Shown: one piece after another, positions 7,388 to 14,843 of the stretch | How the letters are laid out: every line of letters starts with the position of its first letter | Position numbering within the stretch: position 1 is the first letter of the stretch | Origin: CADEED01 sp035286365 | GTDB taxonomy: Bacteria; Pseudomonadota; Gammaproteobacteria; Steroidobacterales; Steroidobacteraceae | NCBI GenBank assembly: GCA_035286365.1 | Contig: DATHJZ010000212.1 | Location: 1-29,878, forward strand | Direction of reading: 5' to 3' | DNA: 29,878 nt | Program-made: the position numbers and the translations under genes | Notes under the pieces: generated by a model | Told to the model about the DNA's origin: nothing | The model's input: only the letters and a program-made list of their open reading frames with translations | Databases searched by the model: none

Positions 7388-8500
7388 ATGAGTTCGCCGC
7401 CCGTCCCGGTAGTCAGTCCGCCCGAGCCGCCGCCGCCGCAGACGCTGGTATGTGCCAACTGCGGCGCGCCACTGGCCGGCGAGTACTGCGGAAATTGCGG
7501 GCAGCGCCACGAACCGCACGTTCACACCGTCACGCATTTCGCGGCGGAGGCGTTCGAGAGCGTCACGCACGCCGATTCGCGCCTGTGGCGCACGCTCGCG
7601 TACCTGCTCGCGCGGCCCGGTGTCCTCACGCGGGAATTCTTCGATGGCCGCCGCGCGGGCTACCTGCCGCCGTTCCGCCTGTACATCGTGATCAGCGTGG
7701 TGTTCTTCCTGGTCGGAATGCCCGAGAAGATCAGCGTGAAGCCCGAATCTCCAGGCGATACCCTCGCTTCGGCGACATTGATCCAGCAGGCCGAGCAGTT
7801 CGAATCACAGGACAGCCCGTTGCCGGAAGCCATGCGCAAGCGCAGCGCGGACTACCTGCGCGCAGAGGCGGCCAGGGCGGCGGCACGCGAGGCGGCCGGC
7901 ATCGCGCCCAAGGCGCGCACGGACAAGGCCGCGGCTCCCGACGAAGATGAGACTTCGGAAGACGGCGCCACGCACCACAACGTCAACGTCTCGTTCGGCG
8001 GTCTGAACGAATTCTGCGATTCGCTCAAGAAGCCGCAGAGCGCGAACAGCCCGTTCCGCAGCAACCTGCTCGCCCGCTGCCGGCGCCTGGCGAACGGTGA
8101 CGGCAGCAGCCTGGGTTCGGTGATCGTTCACAACGTGCCGCGGGCCATGTTCATCTTCCTGCCGCTGCTCGCGCTCGTGATGAAGCTGCTCTACTGGCGG
8201 CCGAAGCGTTACTACGTCGAGCACCTGTTGTTCCTGATTCACAACCACGCCTTCGTGTTCCTGGCCGCGACCCTGCTCATACTGATCGCGCGCGTGCCCT
8301 ACACCGGGCCCATCATGGGATGGCTCGGCACGATTACGGGCGGATACATCGTGTGGTACCTCTTTCGCGCCATGCGCAACGTCTACGGCCAGGGCCGCGG
8401 GCTCACGCTCGCGAAATACTTCACCCTGGGGTTTACCTACCTCGTGACGAGCACGATCATGCTCATTCTCACGGTCATCTACAGCGCCCTTACGCTGTAG
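7388..8500 (+). CDS. DUF3667-family membrane protein with N-terminal zinc ribbon
   Basis: A 370-residue protein. After a proline-rich start, residues 22-40 hold a four-cysteine zinc ribbon (CANCGAPLAGEYCGNCGQ) ending in the QRH typical of DUF3667 proteins. A conserved block follows (RLWRTLAYLLARPGVLTREF and RAGYLPPFRLYI). About four membrane helices are visible: one near residue 100, and three or four from about 255 to the end (FIFLPLLALVMKLLYW, HAFVFLAATLLILIA, MGWLGTITGGYIVWYLF, YLVTSTIMLILTVIY). The middle is a soluble charged segment, about 150 residues, with an Ala/Arg helix. The function of the family is unknown. It starts 10 bases after fadE stops, so it may be co-transcribed with it. 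Confidence 0.88.
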   Translation: MSSPPVPVVSPPEPPPPQTLVCANCGAPLAGEYCGNCGQRHEPHVHTVTHFAAEAFESVTHADSRLWRTLAYLLARPGVLTREFFDGRRAGYLPPFRLYIVISVVFFLVGMPEKISVKPESPGDTLASATLIQQAEQFESQDSPLPEAMRKRSADYLRAEAARAAAREAAGIAPKARTDKAAAPDEDETSEDGATHHNVNVSFGGLNEFCDSLKKPQSANSPFRSNLLARCRRLANGDGSSLGSVIVHNVPRAMFIFLPLLALVMKLLYWRPKRYYVEHLLFLIHNHAFVFLAATLLILIARVPYTGPIMGWLGTITGGYIVWYLFRAMRNVYGQGRGLTLAKYFTLGFTYLVTSTIMLILTVIYSALTL

Positions 8501-8525
8501 CTCCCATCAACCGAAGGAGACTTCG

Positions 8526-8957
8526 ATGAATTCCAAGTTGTTAGTTACGCTGCTGTGCGGCGCTGCGGTGGCACTCGCTTCCGTCACGGCAATGGCGCGC
8601 GAGCCGTCGCCGGCGGGTGCCGAGGTGTACATCGTCTCGCCGAAAGACGGCGCCAAGGTCGCAAGCCCGGTCACTGTCGTGTTCGGACTCAAGGGCATGG
8701 GCGTCGCACCGGCCGGCATCAAGTTCGACAACACCGGCCATCATCACCTGATCATCGACGGCGATGCACCCGCAGATCTGTCGCAGCCCATCCCGGCAAA
8801 TGAAAAGAGCGTGCACTTCGGCAAGGGCCAGACGGAAACCTCGCTGACACTCGCACCGGGCAAACACACGCTGCTGCTGGTGCTGGGCGATTCGCTGCAC
8901 GTGCCCCACGATCCGGCGGTGATCTCGAAGAAGATCACCGTTACCGTCGAAAAATAG
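8526..8957 (+). CDS. Secreted DUF4399 domain protein
   Basis: A 143-residue protein with a signal peptide (residues 1-24, cleaved after AMA) and one DUF4399 domain. The domain shows VYIVSPKDGAKVASPVTVVF, the conserved GHHHLIID histidine cluster, HFGKGQTETSLTLAPGKHTL and LGDSLHVPHDPAVIS. It should act in the periplasm. The histidines suggest metal binding, though no reaction is established for the family. GAAGGAG precedes the start at 7 bases. It lies 25 bases after the DUF3667 gene and 34 bases before dinB on the same strand. Confidence 0.9.
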   Translation: MNSKLLVTLLCGAAVALASVTAMAREPSPAGAEVYIVSPKDGAKVASPVTVVFGLKGMGVAPAGIKFDNTGHHHLIIDGDAPADLSQPIPANEKSVHFGKGQTETSLTLAPGKHTLLLVLGDSLHVPHDPAVISKKITVTVEK

Positions 8958-8991
8958 GCTGCTGAGCTGCGGCGCTCGCGTCGAGGTAGCC

Positions 8992-10266
8992 ATGACCGCC
9001 CTGCGCGCCATCCTGCACGTGGACATGGACGCGTTCTACGCCTCCGTGGAGCAGCGCGACGACCCGCGACTGCGCGGCCAGCCCGTCATCGTGGGCGGCA
9101 CGAGCAATCGCGGCGTGGTCGCGGCCGCCAGCTACGAAGTACGCAAGTTCGGCGTGCGTTCGGCGATGCCGATCCGCGAGGCGCTGCGCCGCTGTCCGCA
9201 TGCGATCTGCGTGAAGCCGCGCATGTCGGTGTATCGCGATGTGTCGCACCAGGTATTCGCGATCTTCCACGACTACACGCCGATCGTCGAAGGCCTGTCG
9301 CTCGACGAGGCCTTTCTCGACGTCACCGCCAGTCTCGCGCTGAAGGGCGACGCGGTCAGCATCGCGCGCGGCATCAAGGACCAGATCCGCGCGGTCACCC
9401 AGCTCGGCGCGTCGGTCGGAGTCGCGCCTAACAAGCTGGTGGCCAAGATCGCCTCGGATCTCGAGAAGCCCGACGGCCTCACCGTCGTGCACGAGGGCAA
9501 CATGCGCGCGGTGCTCGATCCATTGACGGTGCGCCGCCTGCCGGGACTCGGCCGGAAACTGGGCGAGCGCGTCGAGGCCGCGGGCCTCGCAACCCTTGGA
9601 GAGTTGCGCGTGGCGCCCGACGCCGTGTTGTGGCCGATATTCGGCCGCGACTCGCAGCGCATGCGCGAGCGCGCCTCCGGCATCGATGAACGCCCGGTGA
9701 TGTCCGAGTGGGATGAAAAATCGATCAGCGCCGAGGAAACCTTTTTCTCCGACCTCGCTGATCACGGGAAGATGCAGGCCGAAGTCCTGCGGCTCGCCGA
9801 TCGCGCCGGCCAGCGCATGCGCGCGCAGAATCTCGCCACCGGCTGCGTGCAGGTCAAGATACGCCGCGCGGATTTCACCACCTTCACGCGCCAGAAACGT
9901 TTCGAGCCTGCGACCACCGATTCGCGCACCATCGCCAAGATTGCCGCGGAGCTGCTGGCTGCGTGGCTCGGCGAGCAACCGCGCGCGCGCGTGCGGTTGT
10001 TAGGCGTGGGGGTGAATCACCTGCATGCCGCCGACCAGATGGACCTGTTTGCCGCGCCGGCCGCCACGGCTGCGGGCGCCCCTGGCGCAACCGCGCTCGA
10101 CGCCACCGTGGACCTGATCCGCGAACGCTTCGGCAACTTCGCCGTGCGGCGCGGCAGCGCCCTGCCCGAGGCCCGCGGCACGGACGAACCGGCCGAGGAT
10201 ATGTCCGAGGAAGCGCCCGACCGTCGCTGGGCCCGGACAGCGCCGACACCGCCCCCGCGCCGGTAG
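8992..10266 (+). CDS. dinB: DNA polymerase IV (Y family)
   Basis: A 424-residue error-prone translesion polymerase. The palm carries the catalytic acids D11 and D13 in HVDMDAFYASVEQ and D105/E106 in GLSLDEAFLDVT. The finger motif AASYEVRKFGVRSAMP is present, and PNKLVAKIASDLEKPDGLTV leads to the helix-hairpin-helix PGLGRKLGERVEAAGLATLG. The little-finger domain covers about residues 240-345. The C-terminal extension beyond about 350 is acidic and Ala-rich and contains QMDLFAAP, a likely beta-clamp binding motif of the QxxLF type. The family is often SOS-induced, but I see no LexA box in the 34 bases upstream. The gene may depend on the promoter of its neighbours. Confidence 0.97.
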   Translation: MTALRAILHVDMDAFYASVEQRDDPRLRGQPVIVGGTSNRGVVAAASYEVRKFGVRSAMPIREALRRCPHAICVKPRMSVYRDVSHQVFAIFHDYTPIVEGLSLDEAFLDVTASLALKGDAVSIARGIKDQIRAVTQLGASVGVAPNKLVAKIASDLEKPDGLTVVHEGNMRAVLDPLTVRRLPGLGRKLGERVEAAGLATLGELRVAPDAVLWPIFGRDSQRMRERASGIDERPVMSEWDEKSISAEETFFSDLADHGKMQAEVLRLADRAGQRMRAQNLATGCVQVKIRRADFTTFTRQKRFEPATTDSRTIAKIAAELLAAWLGEQPRARVRLLGVGVNHLHAADQMDLFAAPAATAAGAPGATALDATVDLIRERFGNFAVRRGSALPEARGTDEPAEDMSEEAPDRRWARTAPTPPPRR

Positions 10267-10384
10267 AGTAGGGCCCGGCAGGGCCTCCGCAGGCTGATTC
10301 CCCCGTCCGGAAAGCCCGTGTAATACTCCCCGCCCGTTATACCCATGCGGCGATTTCGCCAAGACCGCAGTCCACAGACCAGCC

Positions 10385-11989
10385 ATGTACGCCTCGTTTT
10401 TCGGCCTCAACGAAAAGCCATTTTCGATCACGCCCGATCCGCGCTACCTGTTCCTCTCCGAACGGCACGCGGAGGCCCTGGCGCACCTGGTCTATGGCAT
10501 CAACGAAGCGGGCGGGTTCATCCAGCTGACCGGCGAAGTCGGCACCGGCAAGACCACGGTAGTTCGATCGCTGCTGGCGCAGGCGCCCAAGCACGCCGAG
10601 ATCGCACTGATCCTGAATCCGCGCATGACGCCCGCGGAGTTCCTGCTCGCCATCTGCGAAGAGCTGGGCATCTCCGTCGAGCCGCGCTCCGAGGGCAGTC
10701 TCAAGGACCTGGTCGACCTCCTGAGCTTCCACCTGCTCAAGGCGCACGCCGCGGGCAAGCGCATCGTGCTGGTGGTGGACGAGGCGCAGAACCTGAGCGT
10801 CGAGGTGCTCGAGCAGGTGCGCCTGCTCACCAATCTCGAAACCGAGACACAGAAGCTGCTGCAGATCATCCTGATCGGCCAGCCCGAGCTGCGCGAGTTG
10901 TTGGACCGCACGGAATTGCGCCAGCTGGCGCAACGCATCACCGGCCGCTATCACCTCGATCCGCTGTCAGGCGACGAGGCCGCCGCGTACGTGCGCCATC
11001 GCCTGCGCGTCGCGGGCGCCACGCGCGAGGTGTTCTCGAACGGAGCCCTGCGCGAAATACAGCGCCTCTCGGGCGGGGTACCGCGGCTCATCAACATCAT
11101 CAGCGACCGCGCCTTGCTGGGCGCGTTTACCGAAGACCGCCACCTGGTCAGTGCCAGCGTCGTGCGGCGCGCGGCGGGCGAGGTGTTCGGCCGCAGCGTC
11201 CAGCCGCGCTGGCTGCCCTGGACCGCAGGTGCGGGCGTGGCCGCGCTCGCGGTAGTTAGTGCCGTATTGATCCTGCCGCGCTTCCTGTCGCGCGCCGCGC
11301 CGGTGGCGCCGATTGCCGCGGCGCCGGCACCGAAGCCCGCGCCCAAGCCCGCCCCCGCGCCCGACCTCGAGAAGCTGCTGGCGCAGTACGACGGCGAAAC
11401 CGATCCGGACAACGCCTTCAACAAGCTGTTCGCGCTGTGGGGAATGCGCTATGTCGCCGGTAGCGTCGATCCCTGCAGCCAGGCGATGCAGTCCGGCCTC
11501 GAATGCCTGACCCAGCGCGGTTCACTGGCGCAGCTGCGGCTGTTCAATCGGCCCGCCGTGCTCAACGTGATCGGCGCCGACGGGCGCCCCCATCAATTAG
11601 TGCTCGCCGGGCTCGACGAGGAACACGCGCAGGTCGATCTCGGCGGCGCGCAGCGCAAGATCGGCATCGGCGATCTGTCGCGCAGCTGGTTCGGCGACTA
11701 CGTGTTGCTGTGGAAGCCAGCCGCGGGCGGCTCTCAGCCGCTGGCGCTCGGCGCGCGCAGCGCACGCGTGAAATGGCTGCGCGACAGCCTGCGGCGCGTC
11801 AACGGCCTGCCCGCCGAAGAGGCGGACAACGACCGCTTCGACGAATCACTGGTCTCGCTGGTCGAAGATTTCCAGCGCAAGAATCGTCTCGCCGTCGATG
11901 GCATTGCCGGAGTTCAGACCCAGGTGGCGCTCGATGCCGCCCTCAATGACACGGCCACACCGTTCCTGCACGGCTCGGCCGGGAGCTGA
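10385..11989 (+). CDS. gspA: General secretion pathway protein A (ExeA-type AAA ATPase)
   Basis: A 534-residue inner-membrane protein that, with GspB, is known in Aeromonas (ExeAB) to help place the type II secretin through the peptidoglycan. It opens with the family signature MYASFFGLNEKPFSITPDPR. The Walker A motif is GEVGTGKTT (50-58) and Walker B is VLVVDEAQ (D132/E133). One membrane helix lies at about 276-300, followed by an Ala/Pro linker. The periplasmic part has a C39-peptidase-like region (about 340-450) and a peptidoglycan-binding repeat at the C-terminus (VSLVEDFQRKNRLAVDGIAG, then VQTQVALD). It is followed after one base by gspB. No other gsp gene is in the window. Confidence 0.94.
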   Translation: MYASFFGLNEKPFSITPDPRYLFLSERHAEALAHLVYGINEAGGFIQLTGEVGTGKTTVVRSLLAQAPKHAEIALILNPRMTPAEFLLAICEELGISVEPRSEGSLKDLVDLLSFHLLKAHAAGKRIVLVVDEAQNLSVEVLEQVRLLTNLETETQKLLQIILIGQPELRELLDRTELRQLAQRITGRYHLDPLSGDEAAAYVRHRLRVAGATREVFSNGALREIQRLSGGVPRLINIISDRALLGAFTEDRHLVSASVVRRAAGEVFGRSVQPRWLPWTAGAGVAALAVVSAVLILPRFLSRAAPVAPIAAAPAPKPAPKPAPAPDLEKLLAQYDGETDPDNAFNKLFALWGMRYVAGSVDPCSQAMQSGLECLTQRGSLAQLRLFNRPAVLNVIGADGRPHQLVLAGLDEEHAQVDLGGAQRKIGIGDLSRSWFGDYVLLWKPAAGGSQPLALGARSARVKWLRDSLRRVNGLPAEEADNDRFDESLVSLVEDFQRKNRLAVDGIAGVQTQVALDAALNDTATPFLHGSAGS

Positions 11990-11990
11990 C

Positions 11991-12740
11991 ATGTCGTTCA
12001 TCCTCGATGCACTGAAGAAATCCGAAACCGACCGTCAGCGGCAATCATCCCCGGCGTTGTTCGAAGTGAAGGTTGCAGCGCCGCGCCGCCGTTTTCCGCC
12101 CTGGGCCGTTGGGCTCGGGGTGTTGTTGGGCGTGAACGTGCTGGTGCTCGCCTGGGTGCTGCTGCGTCAGCCGCAATCCGCGGGTGAGGTCACCGCGCCC
12201 GCCGCCAGTGCCGCGCCTGCGACCGGTGGCAACGCCGTCGCCAACACCGCGCCGCCCGGCATGGTCACGGTGCCCGCCACCGTTACGATTCCCACCACGG
12301 TCAACATCCCGATCGGTTCTGCGCCGTCCATCACCATGGGCACTCACAATCCGGAACCGGGCGTGGTCGCGCCGAGCAGTACACCGCCGCTCGCCGAGGA
12401 ACCGCTGCTGTCGCGCCAGGAGCCTTCCGTGCCACCCGATTACGACGCACGCGATTACGCGCCGGCGTTGACCCTCACCCAGGCGAATGCCGCCGCGGCG
12501 CAGCGCGCCGGATCGATCCCGTCGCGCGACGAGGTGATCGCCCAGGGCACCCAGCTGCCCGATCTGCGGCTCGACCTGCACGTGTATGCCGTTGATCCTG
12601 CTCAGAGATTTGTCTTCATCAACATGCGCAAGCTACGCGAGGGCGAGACGCTGCCCGAGGGCGTACGGGTCGATCACATCACCCAGACCGGCGCCCAGCT
12701 CTCGTACCGCGGGACGCGCTTTTCGATCGAGGGCAACTGA
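11991..12740 (+). CDS. gspB: General secretion pathway protein B
   Basis: A 249-residue bitopic membrane protein, the usual partner of GspA. The conserved start MSFILDALKKSETDRQRQ is the hallmark of GspB, and one membrane helix lies at about residues 38-57. A long Ala/Pro/Thr-rich periplasmic linker follows, with a TVTIPTTVNIPI stretch. The C-terminal domain (about 180-249) contains LDLHVYAVDPAQRFVFINMR and LPEGVRVDHITQTGAQLSYR, the fold that resembles PilP/GspC homology domains. The start lies one base after the gspA stop; the open frame upstream of it is gspA sequence. It ends 13 bases before a convergent rhodanese gene. Confidence 0.93.
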   Translation: MSFILDALKKSETDRQRQSSPALFEVKVAAPRRRFPPWAVGLGVLLGVNVLVLAWVLLRQPQSAGEVTAPAASAAPATGGNAVANTAPPGMVTVPATVTIPTTVNIPIGSAPSITMGTHNPEPGVVAPSSTPPLAEEPLLSRQEPSVPPDYDARDYAPALTLTQANAAAAQRAGSIPSRDEVIAQGTQLPDLRLDLHVYAVDPAQRFVFINMRKLREGETLPEGVRVDHITQTGAQLSYRGTRFSIEGN

Positions 12741-12753
12741 GAGCTAGAGGTTT

Positions 12754-13182
12754 CTACTTCTCGATCGGGCGATGCTCGGCTTCCCAGGCAAGGTAGTCAC
12801 CCTGCAGGTGCAGTAGTTTGGTGAACCCCGCCCGCCGCAGCGTCTCTTCGGCCAGCAAGGTGCGCCGCCCGCTGCGGCAGTAGAGCACGACCTGTTTGTC
12901 GCGCAGCTCAGCGAGGTCTGCGACCTGCGAGGACAGCAGATCGTGCGATACGTTGCGTGCGCCGGGCACGTGGCCGGCGGCAAATTCCGCGGGCGTGCGC
13001 ACGTCGAGCACCACGAGTTCCGGATCCTTCTTCTCGAGCCGCGCGAGCAACTCGCTCTGGGTGATGGGCGGCGCAGGAACGGCAGTTGTATCGGCCGCCG
13101 CAGGATCGGCCGCGCTGGAAGTTGCCGCGATGCCGGCAGCGCCGAGGAGCGCGCAGGCCACGACTACCAGACTTTTATTCAT
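12754..13182 (-). CDS. Secreted single-domain rhodanese-like protein
   Basis: A 142-residue protein with a signal peptide (residues 1-24, cleaved after SSA) and one rhodanese fold. Visible signatures are VVLDVRTPAEFAAGHVPGAR and the active-site loop YCRSGRRT with C102 as the sulfur-carrying cysteine. The domain would work in the periplasm on a persulfide or thiol. The six-residue active loop fits sulfurtransferase, not Cdc25-type phosphatase. It is the last gene of a minus-strand operon, 14 bases after the acetyltransferase. The start at 13182 was chosen for the signal peptide; the frame extends further upstream without support. Confidence 0.92.
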   Translation of the reverse strand: MNKSLVVVACALLGAAGIAATSSAADPAAADTTAVPAPPITQSELLARLEKKDPELVVLDVRTPAEFAAGHVPGARNVSHDLLSSQVADLAELRDKQVVLYCRSGRRTLLAEETLRRAGFTKLLHLQGDYLAWEAEHRPIEK

Positions 13183-13196
13183 GGGGTACTCCGGGC

Positions 13197-13676
13197 TCAG
13201 GTTTCGGCGGCGAGCTTGTCGATCTCGACCGGTGTGAGGCGATGGATGATCCACTCGTTCATCTGGCGCGCGTCCAGCGATTTGTAAAAGCGCAGCGCGG
13301 GCTCGTTCCAGTCGAGCACGGCCCATTCCATGCGACCGCAGTTGCGTTCCCTGGCGATGCGCGCCAGCGCCCGCAGCAGTGCGCGGCCGATGCCGTGCGC
13401 GCGCTGCGCCGGCCGCACGAACAGATCCTCGAGATACAGCCCCGGGCGGCCGACGAACGTCGAAAAATTGTAGAAATACAGCGCAAAACCAGCTGCCGCG
13501 CCGTTCCATTCGGCGATCAGCACGTGAATCACCGGGTTGGGAGATTCGAGCTCGCGCAGGAAATCGGCAGCGGTTGCCCTGGCATCCGGCAGCAGCTTTT
13601 CGTACTCGGCGAGCTCGCGCACCAGGCTCGCGATGGTAGCCGCGTCGGCGCGGGTTGCTGGGCGGATGTTCAGCAT
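13197..13676 (-). CDS. GNAT N-acetyltransferase, spermidine/spermine acetyltransferase-like
   Basis: A 159-residue acetyltransferase of the GNAT fold. The acetyl-CoA loop is RPAQRAHGIGRALL. The flanking sequence GLYLEDLFVRP and the later WNEPALRFYKSLDA closely follow the pattern of SAT1/SAT2-type diamine acetyltransferases (LYLEDFFV and WNEPSINFYKRRGA from memory), so a small amine is the likely acceptor. The N-terminal IRPATRADAATIASLVRELA also fits. It lies between a secreted protein gene (11-base gap) and a rhodanese gene (14-base gap) in one operon. The substrate is inferred from similarity, not shown. Confidence 0.92.
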   Translation of the reverse strand: MLNIRPATRADAATIASLVRELAEYEKLLPDARATAADFLRELESPNPVIHVLIAEWNGAAAGFALYFYNFSTFVGRPGLYLEDLFVRPAQRAHGIGRALLRALARIARERNCGRMEWAVLDWNEPALRFYKSLDARQMNEWIIHRLTPVEIDKLAAET

Positions 13677-13687
13677 CGAGTGTCCAA

Positions 13688-14617
13688 CTACTCCGCGATG
13701 TACCAGCGCATGTCCTTGTCGCGCTCGAGCACGAAGCGCTCGTACGGCAGGCCCTGCCCGCTCACGTCAAACAGTGCGCGCGCACCGCCGAGATCGTACT
13801 TGGGCTGCAACTCCTGCACGATGCGCAACGTGGTGATCATCGTCTCGCGCTGGCTCTCGTTGTTGGTGCAGGCCGTGATCAATGTTTTCTTCGCACTACG
13901 CGAGGTGAACCTGTTGAAGTTGGGGCTCATGTACTCGCTGTAGTACTCCTCGCAGTGGCCGGCGGCGAGGCTGGCCTCGGCGCGCGCCAGCAATTCGCTG
14001 ATGCCGGGCGCGAGCGGCGCCGGCGCGGGCGGCGCGGCCGCGCTCGCGCCACCGACGGTCAGGGCGGGGGCCGCCGCGGTGCGCCCTTCGAGCAGATCGT
14101 CGAGCTGCGCCTCGATCTCGTTGGGTATGACGGCGCGCCACTGTGCGCCGTACTGCATCAACCCCACCGTGACGGTGACTTTGACAGAGCCGCGCTCCTT
14201 GGGCGGCTCGCCCTTGCCCACCAGGTAGACGATCTTTCCGTCGGGGACCACCGCGAGCCAGTCGAATTTCGCGTATTCCCGCGCCCGCAGGCGCAGCCGA
14301 TCGGACAGCGCGGAATAGAAGCGCACCGCGGGCATGCTTTCGAGGTCGGCCAGCGAGCGGCCCGGACCAAACAACCGTGTTCGATAGGTGTTGTCGCTGC
14401 GCAGGTTCTCCGCGCGCAACAGCGTCAGCAGGCGGGAGCGCAGCTTTTCGAGCTCGTCTGGATGCAGCTCCTGAGCGATTGCCTGGGCGTTGCCGCTGGC
14501 GACGGCGGTCAAAAACGCGGCGGCACCCTTCTCTTGTGCACCGCTCGGGCCGGCGGCTTGCGCGGTGGCACCGGCCAGCACCAGCAACAGGGAGAAATAG
14601 CAGGCTTTCAGGGCCAT
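13688..14617 (-). CDS. Secreted protein of unknown function (309 aa)
   Basis: An exported protein beginning MALKACYFSLLLVLAGATA, a clear signal peptide ending near AQA. The body has an Ala/Gln helix region, then YLVGKGEPPKERGSVKVTVT and AQWRAVIPNEIEAQLDDLLE, an Ala/Pro linker, and a C-terminal part with AEASLAAGHCEEYYSEYMSP and DVSGQGLPYERFVLERDKDM. The last two segments look like the end of DUF4878/lumazine-type periplasmic domains, but I would not assign one. I chose the ATG at 14617 because GGAG lies 6 bases before it; an in-frame ATG 12 bases upstream has no such site. It diverges from the receiver-TonB gene and heads the operon with the acetyltransferase and rhodanese. Confidence 0.85.
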   Translation of the reverse strand: MALKACYFSLLLVLAGATAQAAGPSGAQEKGAAAFLTAVASGNAQAIAQELHPDELEKLRSRLLTLLRAENLRSDNTYRTRLFGPGRSLADLESMPAVRFYSALSDRLRLRAREYAKFDWLAVVPDGKIVYLVGKGEPPKERGSVKVTVTVGLMQYGAQWRAVIPNEIEAQLDDLLEGRTAAAPALTVGGASAAAPPAPAPLAPGISELLARAEASLAAGHCEEYYSEYMSPNFNRFTSRSAKKTLITACTNNESQRETMITTLRIVQELQPKYDLGGARALFDVSGQGLPYERFVLERDKDMRWYIAE

Positions 14618-14648
14618 TTGGCGCTCCATTCACGTATTCGCGGCGGCG

Positions 14649-14679
14649 ATCATAACCGGGCCGGAAAGCGCCGCATCAA
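14649..14679 (-). promoter_or_regulatory. Possible promoter of the secreted-protein operon
   Basis: On the minus strand TTGATG (14674-14679) is followed by TATGAT (14649-14654). Both match sigma-70 boxes in four or five of six positions, but the 19-base spacing is long. It lies about 32 bases before the chosen start at 14617. Confidence 0.3.
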
Positions 14680-14734
14680 CTGTGAAAATAGTCTCGTTAC
14701 TGGACATTGCCTGCGGGACGCAGTTCACGGATTA

Positions 14735-14762
14735 CTTGCGCGCAAGGCCTGCGTGCGGCCTT
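14735..14762. promoter_or_regulatory. 12-bp palindrome overlapping a 6-bp hairpin in the divergent intergenic region
   Basis: CTTGCGCGCAAG at 14735-14746 is a perfect palindrome. AAGGCC (14744-14749) and GGCCTT (14757-14762) form a second inverted repeat with a 7-base loop. Both lie about 80-110 bases before the receiver-TonB start, in a 226-base region between divergent operons. They could be a regulator site or a leader stem. No convincing promoter was found for the plus-strand operon; AAACTGACATATCTTGTTAA at about 14770-14789 is AT-rich and the best place for one. Confidence 0.35.
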
Positions 14763-14843
14763 CCCCGATAAACTGACATATCTTGTTAAAGTGCTTTCGC
14801 CCCCCTTGTTTTGCAGGTTTTCGAAGGTCGCGCCGCCACCATC

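Noticed and set aside
5794..7458. Open frame of 554 codons on the minus strand opposite fadE
   Set aside because: Low-complexity His/Arg/Ala/Glu-rich shadow with no recognised motif; fadE motifs on the plus strand explain the region.
10272..10285. GGCCC-GGCA-GGGCC hairpin after dinB
   Set aside because: No T-run follows, so it is not a convincing intrinsic terminator.
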